Positions 41,815 to 54,940 are shown, counted from the first letter of the stretch. The stretch: DNA of 64,000 bases from Schistocephalus solidus (GCA_017591395.1 WEDG01001310.1:346001-410000), one strand, 5' to 3'. Notes: generated by a model from the sequence alone, not told the origin. Translations and numbers: made by a program.

Positions 41815-42005
41815 GTCACAGATCGGTTAAGGCATTCACTCGTCACATTGTGCATTTTGGGCTCACTCTTGAGCCCCGACAGCAGTTGCACAAACGGCTA
41901 TTGAAGAAGACAGAAAAACATTAGCATGTATGACTATTTGGTGATTGCTTTTATGTCAAAATTCCCGTTGCAGTCTCCCTTTTCTTAGTCGGTAATATTT
42001 TTTGA
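41815..42005 (+). repeat. Strongly decayed SINE (copy S7)
   Basis: GATCGGTTAAGGC is A-box-like, followed by TGGGCTCACTC. TATGACTATTTGGTGATTGC and GCAGTCTCCCTTTTC recall the ribozyme body and 3' module of the SINE family. The catalytic core is lost. Confidence 0.4.
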
Positions 42006-43029
42006 GTAATACCCAGTTCGTGTAACCATTTGATAAGCAATATATTTTTTCTGAAATCCTGAAAAATTCTATCAAGATTTCTGGTTGTATTCAGCCTATG
42101 TATTCCCATTATTTTTCTGCATGGCCACTTAGTTAACTTTCTACCTAAAGTCCATCGCCTTCTTTTTGTGTGTTTGTTCTTCTCTAGAGCTCAGAAGCTC
42201 TTCTCAGCTGAATAATTTAGTATGTCTGAGGTTGACAGTAGATGTCCACGTATCCCCTAACTGGCGACACATGCATTAAAACAGCAAGCATCAAGCGTGC
42301 ACACTTCAGTCGAAAACAGATATAGGTGCTTTTACTAATTTTTCACATGATCTCAAACACACACAAGCGATAAACCTAGAGTTCCCCGTGAGCAAAATGC
42401 TTTAAATTACAGCTAACTCCAAACCAAAACTTGTTGTTAATAGGTCAATTTAATTAACAAAAAAAATTTGCGTTATGGCGAGCATAATGTACACATGGCT
42501 GTCAGTGGTTCTTGTAGATCCCGTTTCATTTGCAATCAAATTAGTCTATGCGAAGTTAACGTGCATTTAGACACGCAAGTCACCAAAACCGCGACCAGTA
42601 ATCAGACCAGATTAGATTAAAGCTCATTTTGTAGCTTGTTAGTCAGTGTTTTCGCAAGTAAACGTCAATAAAAGTGTGACTTCTATTTATTTTAAAATTC
42701 TAACAGTGAGGATGTGGGGGACGTGTGTTACACTGACCACTTCAAATCTGCTCAGCTGTCCGTTGGTACAATAAGTTACTCTTGTCCTTCTCCTCCTACC
42801 AAGAGCTTACGAATGGCCCTAAGAAATTCGCAGGCTTGAATTCTTCTCTGCAACCAGTGAAAAGGCTGTCAATTACTTTCTGTATTTGGTTTTGTGGCTA
42901 TATCTGTCTCTGTTTTGGACAGTCCTAAAGCCCAAAATCACACACACATGCCCGTAAACAACACCTCTCACGTAACTTGGAAGTTTTTTCCTCGGCTCCT
43001 TCACCATGTGGTTCCTCGTGACTGAATGC

Positions 43030-43100
43030 AATAAATAGGGAGTTCAACGGTGCTCATTTAAATTTCCCTCAAACAAACGTAACTGAACCAGAACTGAATT
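43030..43100 (+). repeat. LINE 3' tail remnant
   Basis: AATAGGGAGTTCAACGGTG, then TTTCCCTCAAACAAACG and TAACTGAACCAGAACTGAA match the family tail at 12,950-13,010. Confidence 0.6.
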
Positions 43101-43264
43101 ACAGTGATGCAGATACTTCCTGGTCTTCTCCTTCGCATTGCCTTCCATCGTACCTCCCTGTGCAGAATTGCAGGTAGGCCCTGTTGTCATTCCTAACATG
43201 CTACCGGTCTTAATTCTCAGGAAATTAAAAAACTAAAATTTAAAAACTAGAGCACCTATCAGAA

Positions 43265-43400
43265 TGTACACAAGAAATGTTGGGGGGGTTCACTGATGAG
43301 CTGAACACCTAGCCTCTTTGCCGTGCAGTGGCAGCATATTAGCGAAACACGAGGCTGGGCTTTTAACTTATATGTGTGCTGCCAGCTGGCATTGTTATCG
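43265..43400 (+). repeat. Dispersed, diverged copy of the 355-bp ribozyme repeat
   Basis: It aligns with the minus strand of the tandem array: a G-run upstream, the ribozyme, then CTGGGCTTTTA. Similarity fades past ~43,375, so this is a partial single copy 18 kb from the array and in the opposite orientation. Confidence 0.75.
43289..43359 (+). ncRNA. Hammerhead ribozyme relic with compensatory stem II change
   Basis: Core CTGATGA is at 43,293-43,299. Stem II is GCTGA (43,300-43,304) with TTAGC (43,339-43,343), an inner hairpin TGCC/GGCA, and GAAA at 43,344-43,347. The candidate cleavage C is 43,355 and stem I TTCA/TGGG has two G-U pairs. Stem III is broken (ACAC opposite GAGG), so this copy is probably inactive. 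Confidence 0.7.
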
Positions 43401-43459
43401 TTTTCGCATAAACATTTTTGAACTAAGAAGGAACTGGAATAGCAACTTGAAAGATTGCT

Positions 43460-43750
43460 TCTGCTTAACTTGGAATTTTTAACAAGTGTAGTTTTGATGG
43501 GTTGCCGAGAAGAAGCCCACCTGAATGCCTACGATATATCCGTCTATCGGGGACGTGAGTGATCCTTTTCTTAATGACGGTGACCAAATTGTGGAAGAAC
43601 CAGTTAGACAGAAAAAAGTTTAAAAGGGTAAATTCACACCTGAAAAGCCCCTCACTTTCATCCTTTCTTGCATAATTCCCCTGCGTATAACAAAAAGGGA
43701 TTTCAATTATTTCCACCTAAATTTTCCTCAAATAAACTGAATTGAAATGA
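43460..43750 (+). repeat. LINE 3' end remnant
   Basis: A weak coding echo of the RT C terminus (VTKLWKNQLD, compare VVDVWNSLPLD) precedes the tail TTTCCTCAAATAAACTGAATTGAA ending at ~43,746. Confidence 0.4.
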
Positions 43751-46700
43751 AAAAAAGTTATGATCGTTCGAGGATGACGATACTGTTTCGGTCGAGGAGT
43801 TGCCTGCAGCTCACAGCTCATTCACTATTTCCTTTGTCTCGTATTGAAGTAGAAGAACTATTTTCCAACAGCATCAATGGCGATGCGACCGAGGAATATT
43901 TTTGTCTTTAAAGGGCTGCGTTTGCGTCACGCAAATAAATTGGAAACAATAGTGGGAGGCCGATATATGTTGTTTTCCGGTAGAACAAAAGGGTAGCCTC
44001 TGCTTTGAGTTTTTGAGATTTTCTTCTCGACATTCGGGTGGTGCTGGTGCCATCTTCTGGCAGTCATTTTTAAACGCCAAATCAGATTCTTATCACGTCT
44101 CAACCTAAGGCGAAACAGTTTGGATTTGGCGACTCAATGCTGTTCGGTTCTTTCAGATATAATGTCATCTATGTACACAGCACTTATTTCACGAATAGAT
44201 GTGGTAGCTTTAAAAATGTTGATTGCAGTGGAATATACGGTTTTGAAAACTGTCCGTTATTCTCAACTCTATTCTTTTAAGTAATTTCGCCATTGATATG
44301 ACTTACAGTTGAGTATGACTAGGCTGACTGTTGCATTTTCCTTGAGTAAAATTAAAATACCTGAAATAGTAGGTTATAAAACATCTGTCACAAACGTGAT
44401 TAAAGCTATCAACGGCAGTAAGAATTGTCCTGCAAGAGTTTGAGTTTTCGGACCGATTATGACTACATTTATACCCTACTTAATGGTCTATCAATTAGGT
44501 ATTTGAGTACTACCCTTCTTCAGTGTGTCATTTGCACTAATCATTTAATGGACTTTTATTCTTCAGACAGTATGATAGTGTATAAGAATTGATGTGTGCT
44601 TATGTTCACGCGAACCCAACCAAATACCCCACCTACGTAATAACAGCCTTTTTAAAACGTGTAAAAACAACCGGTAAACTTTAAATTCCTGATCACACCC
44701 CACGTCTACAAATTACAGCTTATCATCCTGATTTTTATTTAGTGTGTTTCCTACTTGTTTATTGGAAGCTTATTGCAAACCATTTTGCGTCAGATTTCCC
44801 GCCTGCTGGGAGACAGAGAAAATTTTCCAATAAATTTTCAGCCTCGAGCGAAATCTGTCTTCATGCTGTCCGCAAACATGTCCCTACCTTTCACCAGCGG
44901 ATGCTTGGACAAGGCCTCAAAGTAGGCATCTCAGGTCAAGAGGTTAAACACGCTCATCAAATCAAGCCCCTATCTGTCGATACAATAGACGCATCTCCGG
45001 GAGGGGATGAACGGACGGTTACCTCCCCGTTTCCCGAGGAGAATGGAACGCATATCACTAGCCTCGGCAGATGTTTAGGTCAATAATAAAGCCGAAATGT
45101 CAGTTATTACTAAGTGCGCAAATGAGTCGATCGGATTATGAACAAATCACGGAATAGACAGTTAACTGGAAATGGAGATTTCTGATAAATCATACAATCC
45201 TAGACTTTGAGCGGGAGATCAAACCGTACAAAATGGCAGTTCAAGGCAGGCGTGGGATAAAACAAAGGTCTGAAAATTTTTCTGATTGTTATGCTGGGCA
45301 AGACTGCATTGAAATACGATCTTTCACCTAGGGTGAATTATTGGTAAGGTAGAAAATTTGTCAAAAACAACGAAATTACACCGGAGTCAGTGCCGATAGA
45401 ATTAATTTGTTCATCCTCGTTTTTGGACTCAGGTAGGCGGCGGTCTTCGAGCTTCTGCCATCCAAGGACTAAACTTGAAGTACAGTAATTGAATTCTCAG
45501 AATTGTTTTCGAACACAGGGACCTATCGACCGTCTGCAACTTTTTGATAACTTGGCTTCAAATCTAATAAAATTTGCCCTTAACAAAAACACTTAAGGTC
45601 TTTTCATAACTGCGGAGAGGTTTTGAAAAATGACTTCAGTTCTCACCTGTGGCAATACGATGCTTTTGTATTGCATATTTTAGAGATGATTCCTCTAGGA
45701 AAACTGCACAAACAGAAATAATTTTTTTTAAAGTGCGTTGAAGCCCTGTTTGGTTCATTCGACTGCAGTCCTGCGAGAAAAAACGCTTTGCAGCGAGCGG
45801 TGAAGCAAGACAGTGCGTTCTTGGTAGTTTCCAAAACACAGTTCAAGAGTAGCCTCACCGGGAATATAATACATTAAATTATACATAACTTCCTCACGCT
45901 GTAATTTCGAAGCAAGATAATTTTTGATGTTGTTGTTTTGGAAGATTTACTTGCTTTCGGTCGGCAAAGCGTTCACAGGTTGGGGACAGGATCATCTTGA
46001 ATAAATAACATTTTTACACCTTCATCCAAAGTAAAATGCCATTTTTCTTCTGTTTCTGACGGTAATGCAAAAGGTGTCTTGTTTCTTTGATCAGAAAACA
46101 TGGAGAAGTAGCATGGCGATGGCACCGGACTTTTTACCTTCCGTCTGATAAAAGCATGAAAATTGTTGAGCTTCCGGTTTCATGCAATTTACCCATTTCT
46201 TAGATGGCTATTTGTCAAAATTAAAAAAGCCTTAAGATTTTTAGTTCATGCAGTTACCTAAATGCACGTTGGCGTACATTTACCATGCACGTTCCTAGTA
46301 TAACTTCATGTAATTTCGATGGGTGTGTGAGGTTGAAATAACATCAGGAGCGCGTTGGATATATCCATTGTGAAACGTGAGCATGTTTTGACTTTGTATG
46401 GAGATTTGAATAATATGTTTTCGATTGTAGAATATTTGTCAGATTTCAATTCATGTTAACCAGTGCGTGTTTATATGAGGGTCAGAAATAGGGACGGGTG
46501 TTTGGAAGTACAATTGCTCATTCTAAGCACTTTGCTTTGGGACAAAGATTTCACCTTATTTGGTTGGGTAAAAGAGATCTTAGGAAATGAGGTCAGGAAT
46601 TGCAAGAAAAATTGCCTAACCTTTTAGATTTTTGGGCGAACATTTGTCATCTGTGCAGACTAGCATTTAGACTCTGGACCCAAGAGACATAAAAGAACTT

Positions 46701-49700
46701 AGAAAACATCTTACCTATCCTGAAGCAAGATAAAGCCAACTGAGAAATAATTGAAGAATTGCATTGCTCTTATATTTACATCTTCTTCTGAAATATTAGA
46801 GATACTTAAAAAAAGATATAGTTCATCATCTTCCACACAGAGCGAATATTTTAAAATGGTATTTGTCTAGACAGTTTGTACCCTAAAAAGGCAACTATAC
46901 AACTCCTACGGAGGTGAGCAAGCAATGGTCGGGCAAAATTAGAGTCTAGCACACCTGACGAAGATAGGTTACGGTTTAAATGGGTGGGCTATGTCCATGG
47001 AACAATACATAAATTTTACCTTGATGACTAAATTAGAGGGTACGGAATCTATTTGAGGACAATTGCTACTGTCACGACTTCCGAAGCTCTAATTATGCGA
47101 CCTGAGCACTTTAAATTTTTATCAGTGAGATAACGATCTAGCAAAATCGTTGCCCTATTTAAAGGTTCCTTTGGACGTTTAAAAGCGTGAGGTTTTGGGA
47201 AAATGATACTTATTAGATATGAACTTGAACTTAAATCTGATCAAAAAACATTGTTATACGTAATACAAAGGATACGAGCAATTAGGTGCTCAATCACGTT
47301 TTGGGACATCGTATCTTGGCGGATAATCAATCATTATTCAATTCTTTCATCTACTTCGGACAGTCTTTATATTTCTAAGAAATATAATCCTTATTAATCT
47401 GGACAGACGACGGAAAGTGGGTGGAACATATTTTACAACTCCCAGCTGAACAGACAGTAACAAATACTTTGTGCACATCATGGGACATTAATAACTATAT
47501 TCAGGAAGGTGTGATCGATGGGAAGCATAACAGCGCAGCTTTTGGGTAAAAAATGACATTATTTGGGGTCGGAATTCCAATTCCGCTGTGTGTAAAAATG
47601 TTTATGCTGGTAGTCTTAACGAATAAGGGTAGCAATTATTAGAAACCTACAGAATTTTCTTTGTAGTGATCTTAATCTATCATATTGGGAAATATTATTT
47701 GAGTAGGGGAAAAATTGGACAGGGCAACTTTTAAGTACGTTAGCCTGCGCCTGCCAAGTTGAAGGTAAAAAATCATATTTCACTTCTTTTATAAACAGAT
47801 TTTCTAGGGTTAAAAGTTGTCCAAAATTAAAGGGACTTTTTTGATGGTCTTTAGGGGTTTAACATCATGCATTGCGTGTGCGAATTCGCAAAATGTGCAG
47901 GAACGCGAGAACAATACTGTCGAAAATATACTGAATCCAGTGCTCGGAATCTGTCATTTAAGTCCATTTTCCAATGTATACCCTTTCCTCTGTTTAGTGA
48001 AGCATGAGGCCTTTAGCTGTTAAAACGTCAGTGTTTGGGATTTATTGAGATTCAGTCCAGGCGTGGCTCATCACTTAAGGTTCCAAAACTTAACTGATAT
48101 TGCGCGCTTTCCGAACTAAACAATTCACGCTATGTTTGGCTGGTTGGGAGTTTTATAATTTTCCCTTAACATGTGACTTATTTCCCACCTTCAGTAGTAT
48201 GTAAATGATCAGAGAAACGCTTCAAGCTTGAGGATCTTATTATTTACCAGCTACTGTTTTCCAGATATTCTTTGCCCTTTTTTTCACCGTATTACTTGTC
48301 TGAATGTATTTACCAAGTAGAGATGAGTGGAATTCCGTAAAAAGCAAACGTATCTAAAAATTTTTAAAATGCATTCATTACTGAATGGCGGCGAAAAAAC
48401 AACTAGTAAGCAAAAAACATTTTTAACATTTCTGAGCTTCGAAATTTTTGCAGGAGTCCATTATCAGCCCTAAAGACGGGTGCAGAAGGACCGAAAGTTG
48501 TAGATACCATTTGCTCATGTGTGACGAAGTGATAAATGATCACAAGCGGTTGCCCACATATTGGCCACTGATCATGAGTTGAACTTCGTGGCTACCAAGA
48601 TAATCAATCACTCCAGAAACCAGAAAATTTATGAAGTTATTGATGGCTGGGCCTTGAATATGAGCTCAGTCAAGCGATGTATGGATTCGCCGTTAGCATA
48701 CAAAGTGCTGTGCAACCACCTCCAGACCTGCCTCACTGAGCTTTGATTGGCTAAATTCATTATGCTCGCCGTTTGTTCTGTTTTTGCTTTGATCTCTGAA
48801 AGTAGACTCTTTCACGCGTTCAGGAGTTCAAAAAAATAAATGAGTGGTTTCGGTTAGCGAAAAGCCTTTTCCTTCTTCGGTTTCTTCGTCTTTCTTTGAT
48901 TTTCTTCTTCCAACTCTACTCCCTTCTTTCTTTCTTCTTCTTCTTCTTCTTCTTCTTCTTCTTCTTCTTTGTTTTCTTCTTCTTCTTATACCGTACTCAC
49001 GCATTAACCTAGACTTCAGCCATTCGCCTTCGGTCGTGTTTTCATTCCTCCCTAACTTGGGAGCTTATAAAAGACTAGTAAAGTTATCCTGATCTCCATG
49101 TTATAACAGGGAGAATTTACATGCATGCCCATGCACATAGATTACATTTCAAAGGTTACTTAAAAGGGAAAAAGTAGATGGAAATATGCGAAAGTAATAT
49201 TTTAGACAAATTAGGAACTGCATTTTTCCCTCTGTCGTTTACGTTAAGGTTGCTTAGGTGAGTATTTAGGATATTATCAGCCAAGTAAGAAAAACACCCT
49301 ACGAAATATTAGTTTTTTGAAAATTATAAGTACGGTTAGCATAAAACCATAATTTAAATTTAATGCCAGCCTTTCAAGGAAAAGTGTGGCTTATTTATAA
49401 TCGACCTGAGCCTCATTTAATAGTATGTGTGGTTCAATTTAAAGCAGTTATCCCTGAGTATATTAATTGGATACATCAATCTTGTTCACGGAAATCTTAT
49501 CAATAAAAATAAAGACTTCACACTTTTATGAAGATCAAAATTAAATATCATGTTAGGGCCGTCATCCCATAGATAATGCGAGTATTTTTGAAACCGCTGG
49601 GTAACCAGCCACATTATACCCAAATGATGTGATCATCATTTCAGGCTAATTTTGTATCTCATTTCGCAATCATCAGGGATGAATGTTACTCAGTAAATTT

Positions 49701-51300
49701 AATTTCCTCAGCCATTATTGCCACACAATTAAGCCCTGAGTGGTGTACGTAACTTAATTGGCTATTTAAATTACTAACATGTAAATAAGTACCATCTAAT
49801 GGATAATGTCATTCATTCCAACGTACTACCTGGAACAGGCGAACTCAGTCGAATTTGTGAGCAAGCAATTTTTAAACAGCTTCCATGTGTTCGTTGCTTG
49901 CAGATGTGACGGAAGATTTCTGATCTGCAAACAGGCGCGTAGAGCAGAATTAATTTAAACCAGCTGATGACGTGATTGGTTATCAATTAAAATCCATCGC
50001 TGTATAACCTAGATAACGAGTAAGAAGCGCACATCAGTTTAAATTTACACAGCAAATCAATTCACGATTGGTAACTTATCGTTCGCTGTGCAGATAATAC
50101 TCAATGAAAATGGTTACTTAAACCCACAATAAAGGAAAGAAAAAAGTGGCAGATTTCGAGCGCAATTTGAGTTTGACTTTTTTGTTCAGCTGTTTGCATA
50201 GTTCGGATTTCTCCTGCCAAAACTAGACCTCTTTCAAGTAGCGCGAGGTACATGTTGTTCATTCCGAACAAGTACGCGGAAGGCTGTTTGGGGTAAACAG
50301 AATGATCCCTGATCCCTATCTAGATGTTCCATGATTTAGTAGTGAGGGCGTTTATTTTCCTTTTTTGGATGCTCAATTGACATGACTGTAACCTGCCTTT
50401 GCATTCGCAGGTGTGTGTGAATTCATAGACACAATTTTGGGTGGCGTTTAATTAGAATAGTTTTAGTTGGACTGATAAATATGAGTTCGACTAGATTGTT
50501 TGTCTTTTGAATGGTACACTAGACCGTCCGTTAATAGAAGATGGAAAGTTCTCACCCCAAAGGGTACATATATCATGCCGAACTTTTCGAAACTATCTAT
50601 TCCGTCAATAGTGGCCTAGATTGATTGCGGTTTTCATTTACCAATTTTCGTTGATTATTCTCTATGCAGTGCTAATGGGCATCGATTTTCTGTGCAAAGT
50701 AAATCTAATTTATGTTTCCTTGTCGTTATATATGTTATGCAGCAACGCATTGCAGCTGGTAGGCCGTCAAGTAATTTTTTGATTCCAATCAATTCTGTTG
50801 TTAAAATCTGTTTTATCTTAATATTGTAGAAAAATGCTTCAAATATTTCCGATCAGCTGACCTAATTGCGGTCGGTACCACAAGCCCTTCAAAATTAAAC
50901 AATTTATGGATGAAATTTAACATCATGGACATTTTTATGAACTTACGTGTATGCCTTTAAACTAAAAAGCATCCATTCTATGCAGTTTTCTACAATTTCA
51001 CGAAGTTACTTGTGAAGGTGCGAGTGTTCCAATTTCTCCTTAGAACACTTTTATTTTTTCGATCAAGGCATTGTTTAAGGAAAAAGCTATTAAACAAAAT
51101 TAATTAATCTTTTGTTCATGACTGCGTGTATAAGTGACCGCAGATAAACTGAATTTATGTTAGGTCAGTTCGTCATATAGTTGAGGAAATGTCGACCTGA
51201 TTCTCCAAACTCTATTTCTGGCGTCCTAGCTACGAAGTCCAATGAGTTGGCAGCCCGTTCTCAGCTAATTTTAATACGTCCTTCGCTTTCCTCCTGCTGA
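43751..51300. other. Long stretch with no recognised gene
   Basis: Mostly AT-rich. A 114-codon plus frame (44,742-45,086) is GC-richer and ends near AATAATAAAGCC, but has no domain I recognise. It might be a short exon or a repeat. A microsatellite lies at 48.9 kb and is listed separately. Confidence 0.45.
48926..48987. repeat. (CTT)n microsatellite
   Basis: A CTT-rich tract with a few interruptions. The Leu-rich frame across it is an artefact of the repeat. Confidence 0.9.
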
Positions 51301-52720
51301 TTCCGATGGCACCGCCTGTCCATACGCGCTTCTGTCTCACCAGAACGATGTTAAAAACACGGCTATTCTTAGTTCGTGTTGTAAACGTCGAGTTGGGTAA
51401 GACCAGTTTTCTCGCCCCGTCGGCATTACTGCTGGCCTGCCAGAGCTGCCAGCACCACGGCCTAGCCTACCCAATGCATCGACCAACCTCGCCACGTCGC
51501 CAGTTGCAGGACAAATACGTTGACTCGCGTTGTTCTCGTCTCGAGGCCACGGGGAGGGCGAAGGAAGGCAGGAGGAGTTGGTCCATGCGACTCGTAAGCG
51601 ACATCTACGTCAGCTATCGACTTTTAATCGCCCAACTCTCGCAGGAAGGCAGTAAGCAAACCCAGCATCTCGGCCAGCAGCTTTGTAAAACACACACACA
51701 CGTGCGCGCGCCTATCGGAACGATCGATGGACGGCAAATGCGTCTGCTGCTACTGCTGCTGCTTCGGCAGTGAGCTGTAGTCAGACCAACCTGCTCGCGC
51801 AGTATCAGTGCAGCTGGCATAGCTGTCCTATCGCACGCCCCGGCTTGCCACACCTCCCCACCCCCAACGCCGTCTCATCCTCGCCGTGCGACGGCAACGT
51901 TCGCCCTTTCCCTGCTCTCTCCCTTTCTTCCGCCCATATCCTCTCTGGACATCGATTCATGGGAGAGGGAAGCAGTGGAACGAAGCGCTGATTGGCTGGC
52001 CGGTGAGCTTGCCTCCGGCAGTCGCTGTTGCCGATCTCGCCGGCCTTTAAGCGTCCCCAGTCTCTTAGTTGTTGTCTCCGCAACCACGCAGCCCGTGTAG
52101 TGTGACCGTCTCCTCGTCCTTCTTTGGTGTGCGTGTGTTCCGTCTCTATTTCTACGGTGTGCTCGTGCTGTGTGGTGCTGTGGCCGATTCTCGTTGTATC
52201 TTCCCTACGTCTATCGCCGATTTTGTGTCGTCCCCGAATTACTTACCTTCGTGTCATCCACTGATATGCAAGCAACAGCCTCCTTCACCCCCACATGTCA
52301 ACCGAATCAGATAACCACTTCTTCTTCCTCCTCCTCGTCCACGTGCTCCAACTCGTCGTCATTGTCCTCGTCTTCCCTAAGGAAGTCCGCTGTCCCGGGA
52401 GATGCTGATTTATTGCAAGTATGCCCCACAGAGGAAGCAGAAAAATTGAAGGCGCACAAGGAAGAGGAACTTCTATGCGAGAGTCCAAATGTTTCCTCAC
52501 AAACGGGTTTGATTCCACACATGAGTCGAGCAAAGGAGAGGCCTCCCATGCCTCTCTTGATATCGGTGGTTGTGATCGAGCTGCTGGAACAAATGGAATG
52601 GAGGCCAGGGGTAACGTCAACTCTGAGTTCCGGAGCTCTTCCAAGAGAGAAAAGGATCAGGATGGCAGTGGAGGTAAACGGAGAGCCAGTTGACGAGTTG
52701 GGGATCGTAAATCTCTCGTT
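51300..52720 (+). promoter_or_regulatory. CpG-rich island, probable promoter region
   Basis: This ~1.4 kb is strikingly GC- and CpG-rich against AT-rich flanks, with abrupt edges. It contains an inverted CCAAT box (GATTGGCTG at ~51,989) and pyrimidine-rich 5'-UTR-like sequence (52,060-52,260). It lies upstream of the CELF exons and on a strand compatible with them. Open frames within it (for example 51,306-51,773) look like by-products of the GC-rich composition. Confidence 0.55.
52170..52673 (+). CDS. Candidate 5' exon (Ser-rich leader), frame uncertain
   Basis: Two overlapping plus frames are open. One (from 52,170; a plausible Met codon at 52,266 begins MQATASF) carries a Ser run encoded by mixed Ser codons (52,318-52,380), then an acidic, charged stretch. 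The other (from Met 52,421) is hydrophilic, ending KREKDQDGSGG. Both reach a good splice donor GAG|GTAAAC at 52,673/52,674, in phase 0 and phase 1 respectively. The next visible exon (54,941) begins in phase 1, which would suit the second frame if the two were joined directly. CELF proteins should have RRM1 between leader and RRM2, and I do not find RRM1 in 52.7-54.9 kb. This exon may therefore be an alternative start or a separate gene. Confidence 0.35.
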
Positions 52721-52763
52721 CGTGTTACGTAACTATTTTTCCGCCTCAGGATGGCTTTTATAA

Positions 52764-53940
52764 GATGGGAAACATTGTCTGATGGTTTAATTTTATCCAT
52801 ACGGACTCTAATGGACTCATTTCGACAGGGTTTACTAGGTCTTTTTAGATGGGCATAAAATAAACAATAGTTAGCAGAATATAGATTTTTTAAGATTTTT
52901 TTGGATTATATCATACAGTTTCCAAATTCAGTTTTTTTTGATTATTTTGACTTGGCTGTGTAAGAAAACCAATTTGAAGAACATTTATTGTCCCAAGATT
53001 ACATTTATTCGTCCGTGATGTCTCTTCCGTTATTTTATTAAAAATTTTGCGAACTGCTAAGGGCCCAGCTGTATTCTGCGTCCCACCATTCATGGTAATG
53101 TTTCTGACCTTCAAGGTATTTTTTTATTTGCGAATGCATCAGGTTATAATGACCCATAATTTTCACGCTGCACATTTAACGGGGGCAAGCAAAAATGTAA
53201 ATAAATTTTGATTACAGAATTTGATTACAGAATTGAAACCAATCACTGAGACATTTTCAAAACAGTAAATTATCTTTTACTTTTAGCAAACCTGGAATAA
53301 ATGATGTTTATCCCACGAAACTGCTTGATGCTGGCTCCGCAAATCAGAGAATTTGCCTCAACATTAAAAAAGTTCAAGATGCCCAATCTTTCGATTTTTC
53401 GTGCTCTTTCATAATGTCTCGATCTGATCGCAGTTATTTACTGAGCTTTTTTGCAGTTAAATTATGTAACTGATCCATCTTTTTTCGAATATAGTTGTCT
53501 CTATTTGGCCCAGTTTTTTCTTTACCTAATTGCAACTAAGGAACAATAGAAATTCAAACAGGTTTTCATAACAAACTTCAAACAAATTATATGAGTGTAA
53601 AACCGAAATTTCAGTGATAAGAAAACGGAATTTTATTCTCTTGAAACTTTATAAAGAGAAATTAAAGACTAAGAAAAAGTCATGCCATGCCTAGGCTTGG
53701 CTGAAGAGATCTTCTCTGTGAGAGACAAAAAAATCGGTAGAATGGATTGAGCCAAACTGAAGGAAGACCTCTCGTTGATAATGCAACTTTAAGCTATGAC
53801 TTAAAAGGCTTTTCACCCACCTAACCATAACACCAGCATGACGTAAATTCGCTGAATACAAAATCATTTATCCTCCGCATAATAAATCTTTTACCCACTT
53901 TTGGCCTAAAGTAGCATTCCACATCATGTTATCACCAGCA
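52764..53940. other. AT-rich, presumed intron or intergenic
   Basis: No exon is recognised; in particular no RRM1 signature. Confidence 0.45.
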
Positions 53941-54860
53941 TGCCGTTTGGTTATTGAAGTAAAATTCAGCCTAAAACACTAATAACTCATGCTGTCATTA
54001 TTGCATCTCCTCATCGCTTGTCTGGTGTTCCCTAAAAATAAAGAGGTTTAACACTGTTTATACTAGTTTTCTGAGGAAAATATTGGATGACGGTCGTTAA
54101 CTCAGGCGCATTCCAAACTTGTATTAAGCAGTTGCGAATGGTCAGATAATACAGAATCTGCAACATTTGAGGTCATTTTACAATTTTTTGCTTTAAAAAA
54201 GTGTGACAGCCATGTATTTTCCACTTATGTTTCATGCAATGTCCTTCGGGTTTGTTTAAGAAAACTCCGAATCGATCCACATATGCTTAAAACTCAAACT
54301 ATTTTATGCATGGTGGAAAATTTAAGTTGACTTTAATGACTTCAGTGCTGAATTTCAATGATGCAGCAGAGATCAACAGGTGCTGCCGTTTGGTTATTGA
54401 AGTAAAATTCAGCCTAAAACACTAATAACTCATTCTGTCATTATTGCATCTCCTCATCGCTTGTCTGGTGTTCCCTAAAATTAAAGAGATTAAACACTGC
54501 TTATACTAGTTTTCTGATGAAAATATTGGATGACGGTCGTAAACTCAGGAGCATTCCAAACTTGTATCCAACAGTTGTGAATGGTCACACTATAAGGAAT
54601 CTTCAACATTTGAGACCATTCTATTCTTTCTTTTGAATTGAACAAGTGGAACAGCCATGTATTTTTAGCTTTCGTTCTGTGCAACGTCCTTCAGATTTGT
54701 GTAAGGAAACTCCAAATTGATCCACATATGCTTAAAACTCAAACTGTTTTATGCATGGTGGAAAATTTACGTTGACTTTAATGACTTCAGTGGTGAATTT
54801 CAATTTTGCAGCGGAGATCAACAGGTGCTGCCATTTGGTTATTGAAGTAAAATTTAGCCA
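53941..54860. repeat. ~444-bp tandem duplication, two units plus a stub
   Basis: Unit starts marked by TGCC(G/A)TTTGGTTATTG occur at 53,941, 54,384 and 54,829 (steps 443 and 445). Units 1 and 2 are roughly 85-90% alike by eye. The third is only about 30 bp and ends 80 bp before the CELF exon. Confidence 0.85.
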
Positions 54861-54940
54861 ACCAAATTCATTGCTGTGTCCTTTTTGGGCCTACAAAGTG
54901 GTAAGACTCATCCAGGAAAGTATCGTTTTTTCTCTTCCAG

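Noticed and set aside
45080..45105. AAAGCCGAAATGTCAG as another PLE-type ribozyme end
   Set aside because: The upstream half reads CAGATGT at best, with no convincing stem II, so it was not called.
49955..49990. CAGCTGATGACGTGATTGG as a SINE ribozyme copy
   Set aside because: No tRNA-like head, no GAAA half and no palindromic stem III follow.
51306..51773. 155-codon open frame in the CpG island
   Set aside because: Composition-driven: GC-rich DNA with few stops, several overlapping frames on both strands, and no recognisable domain.
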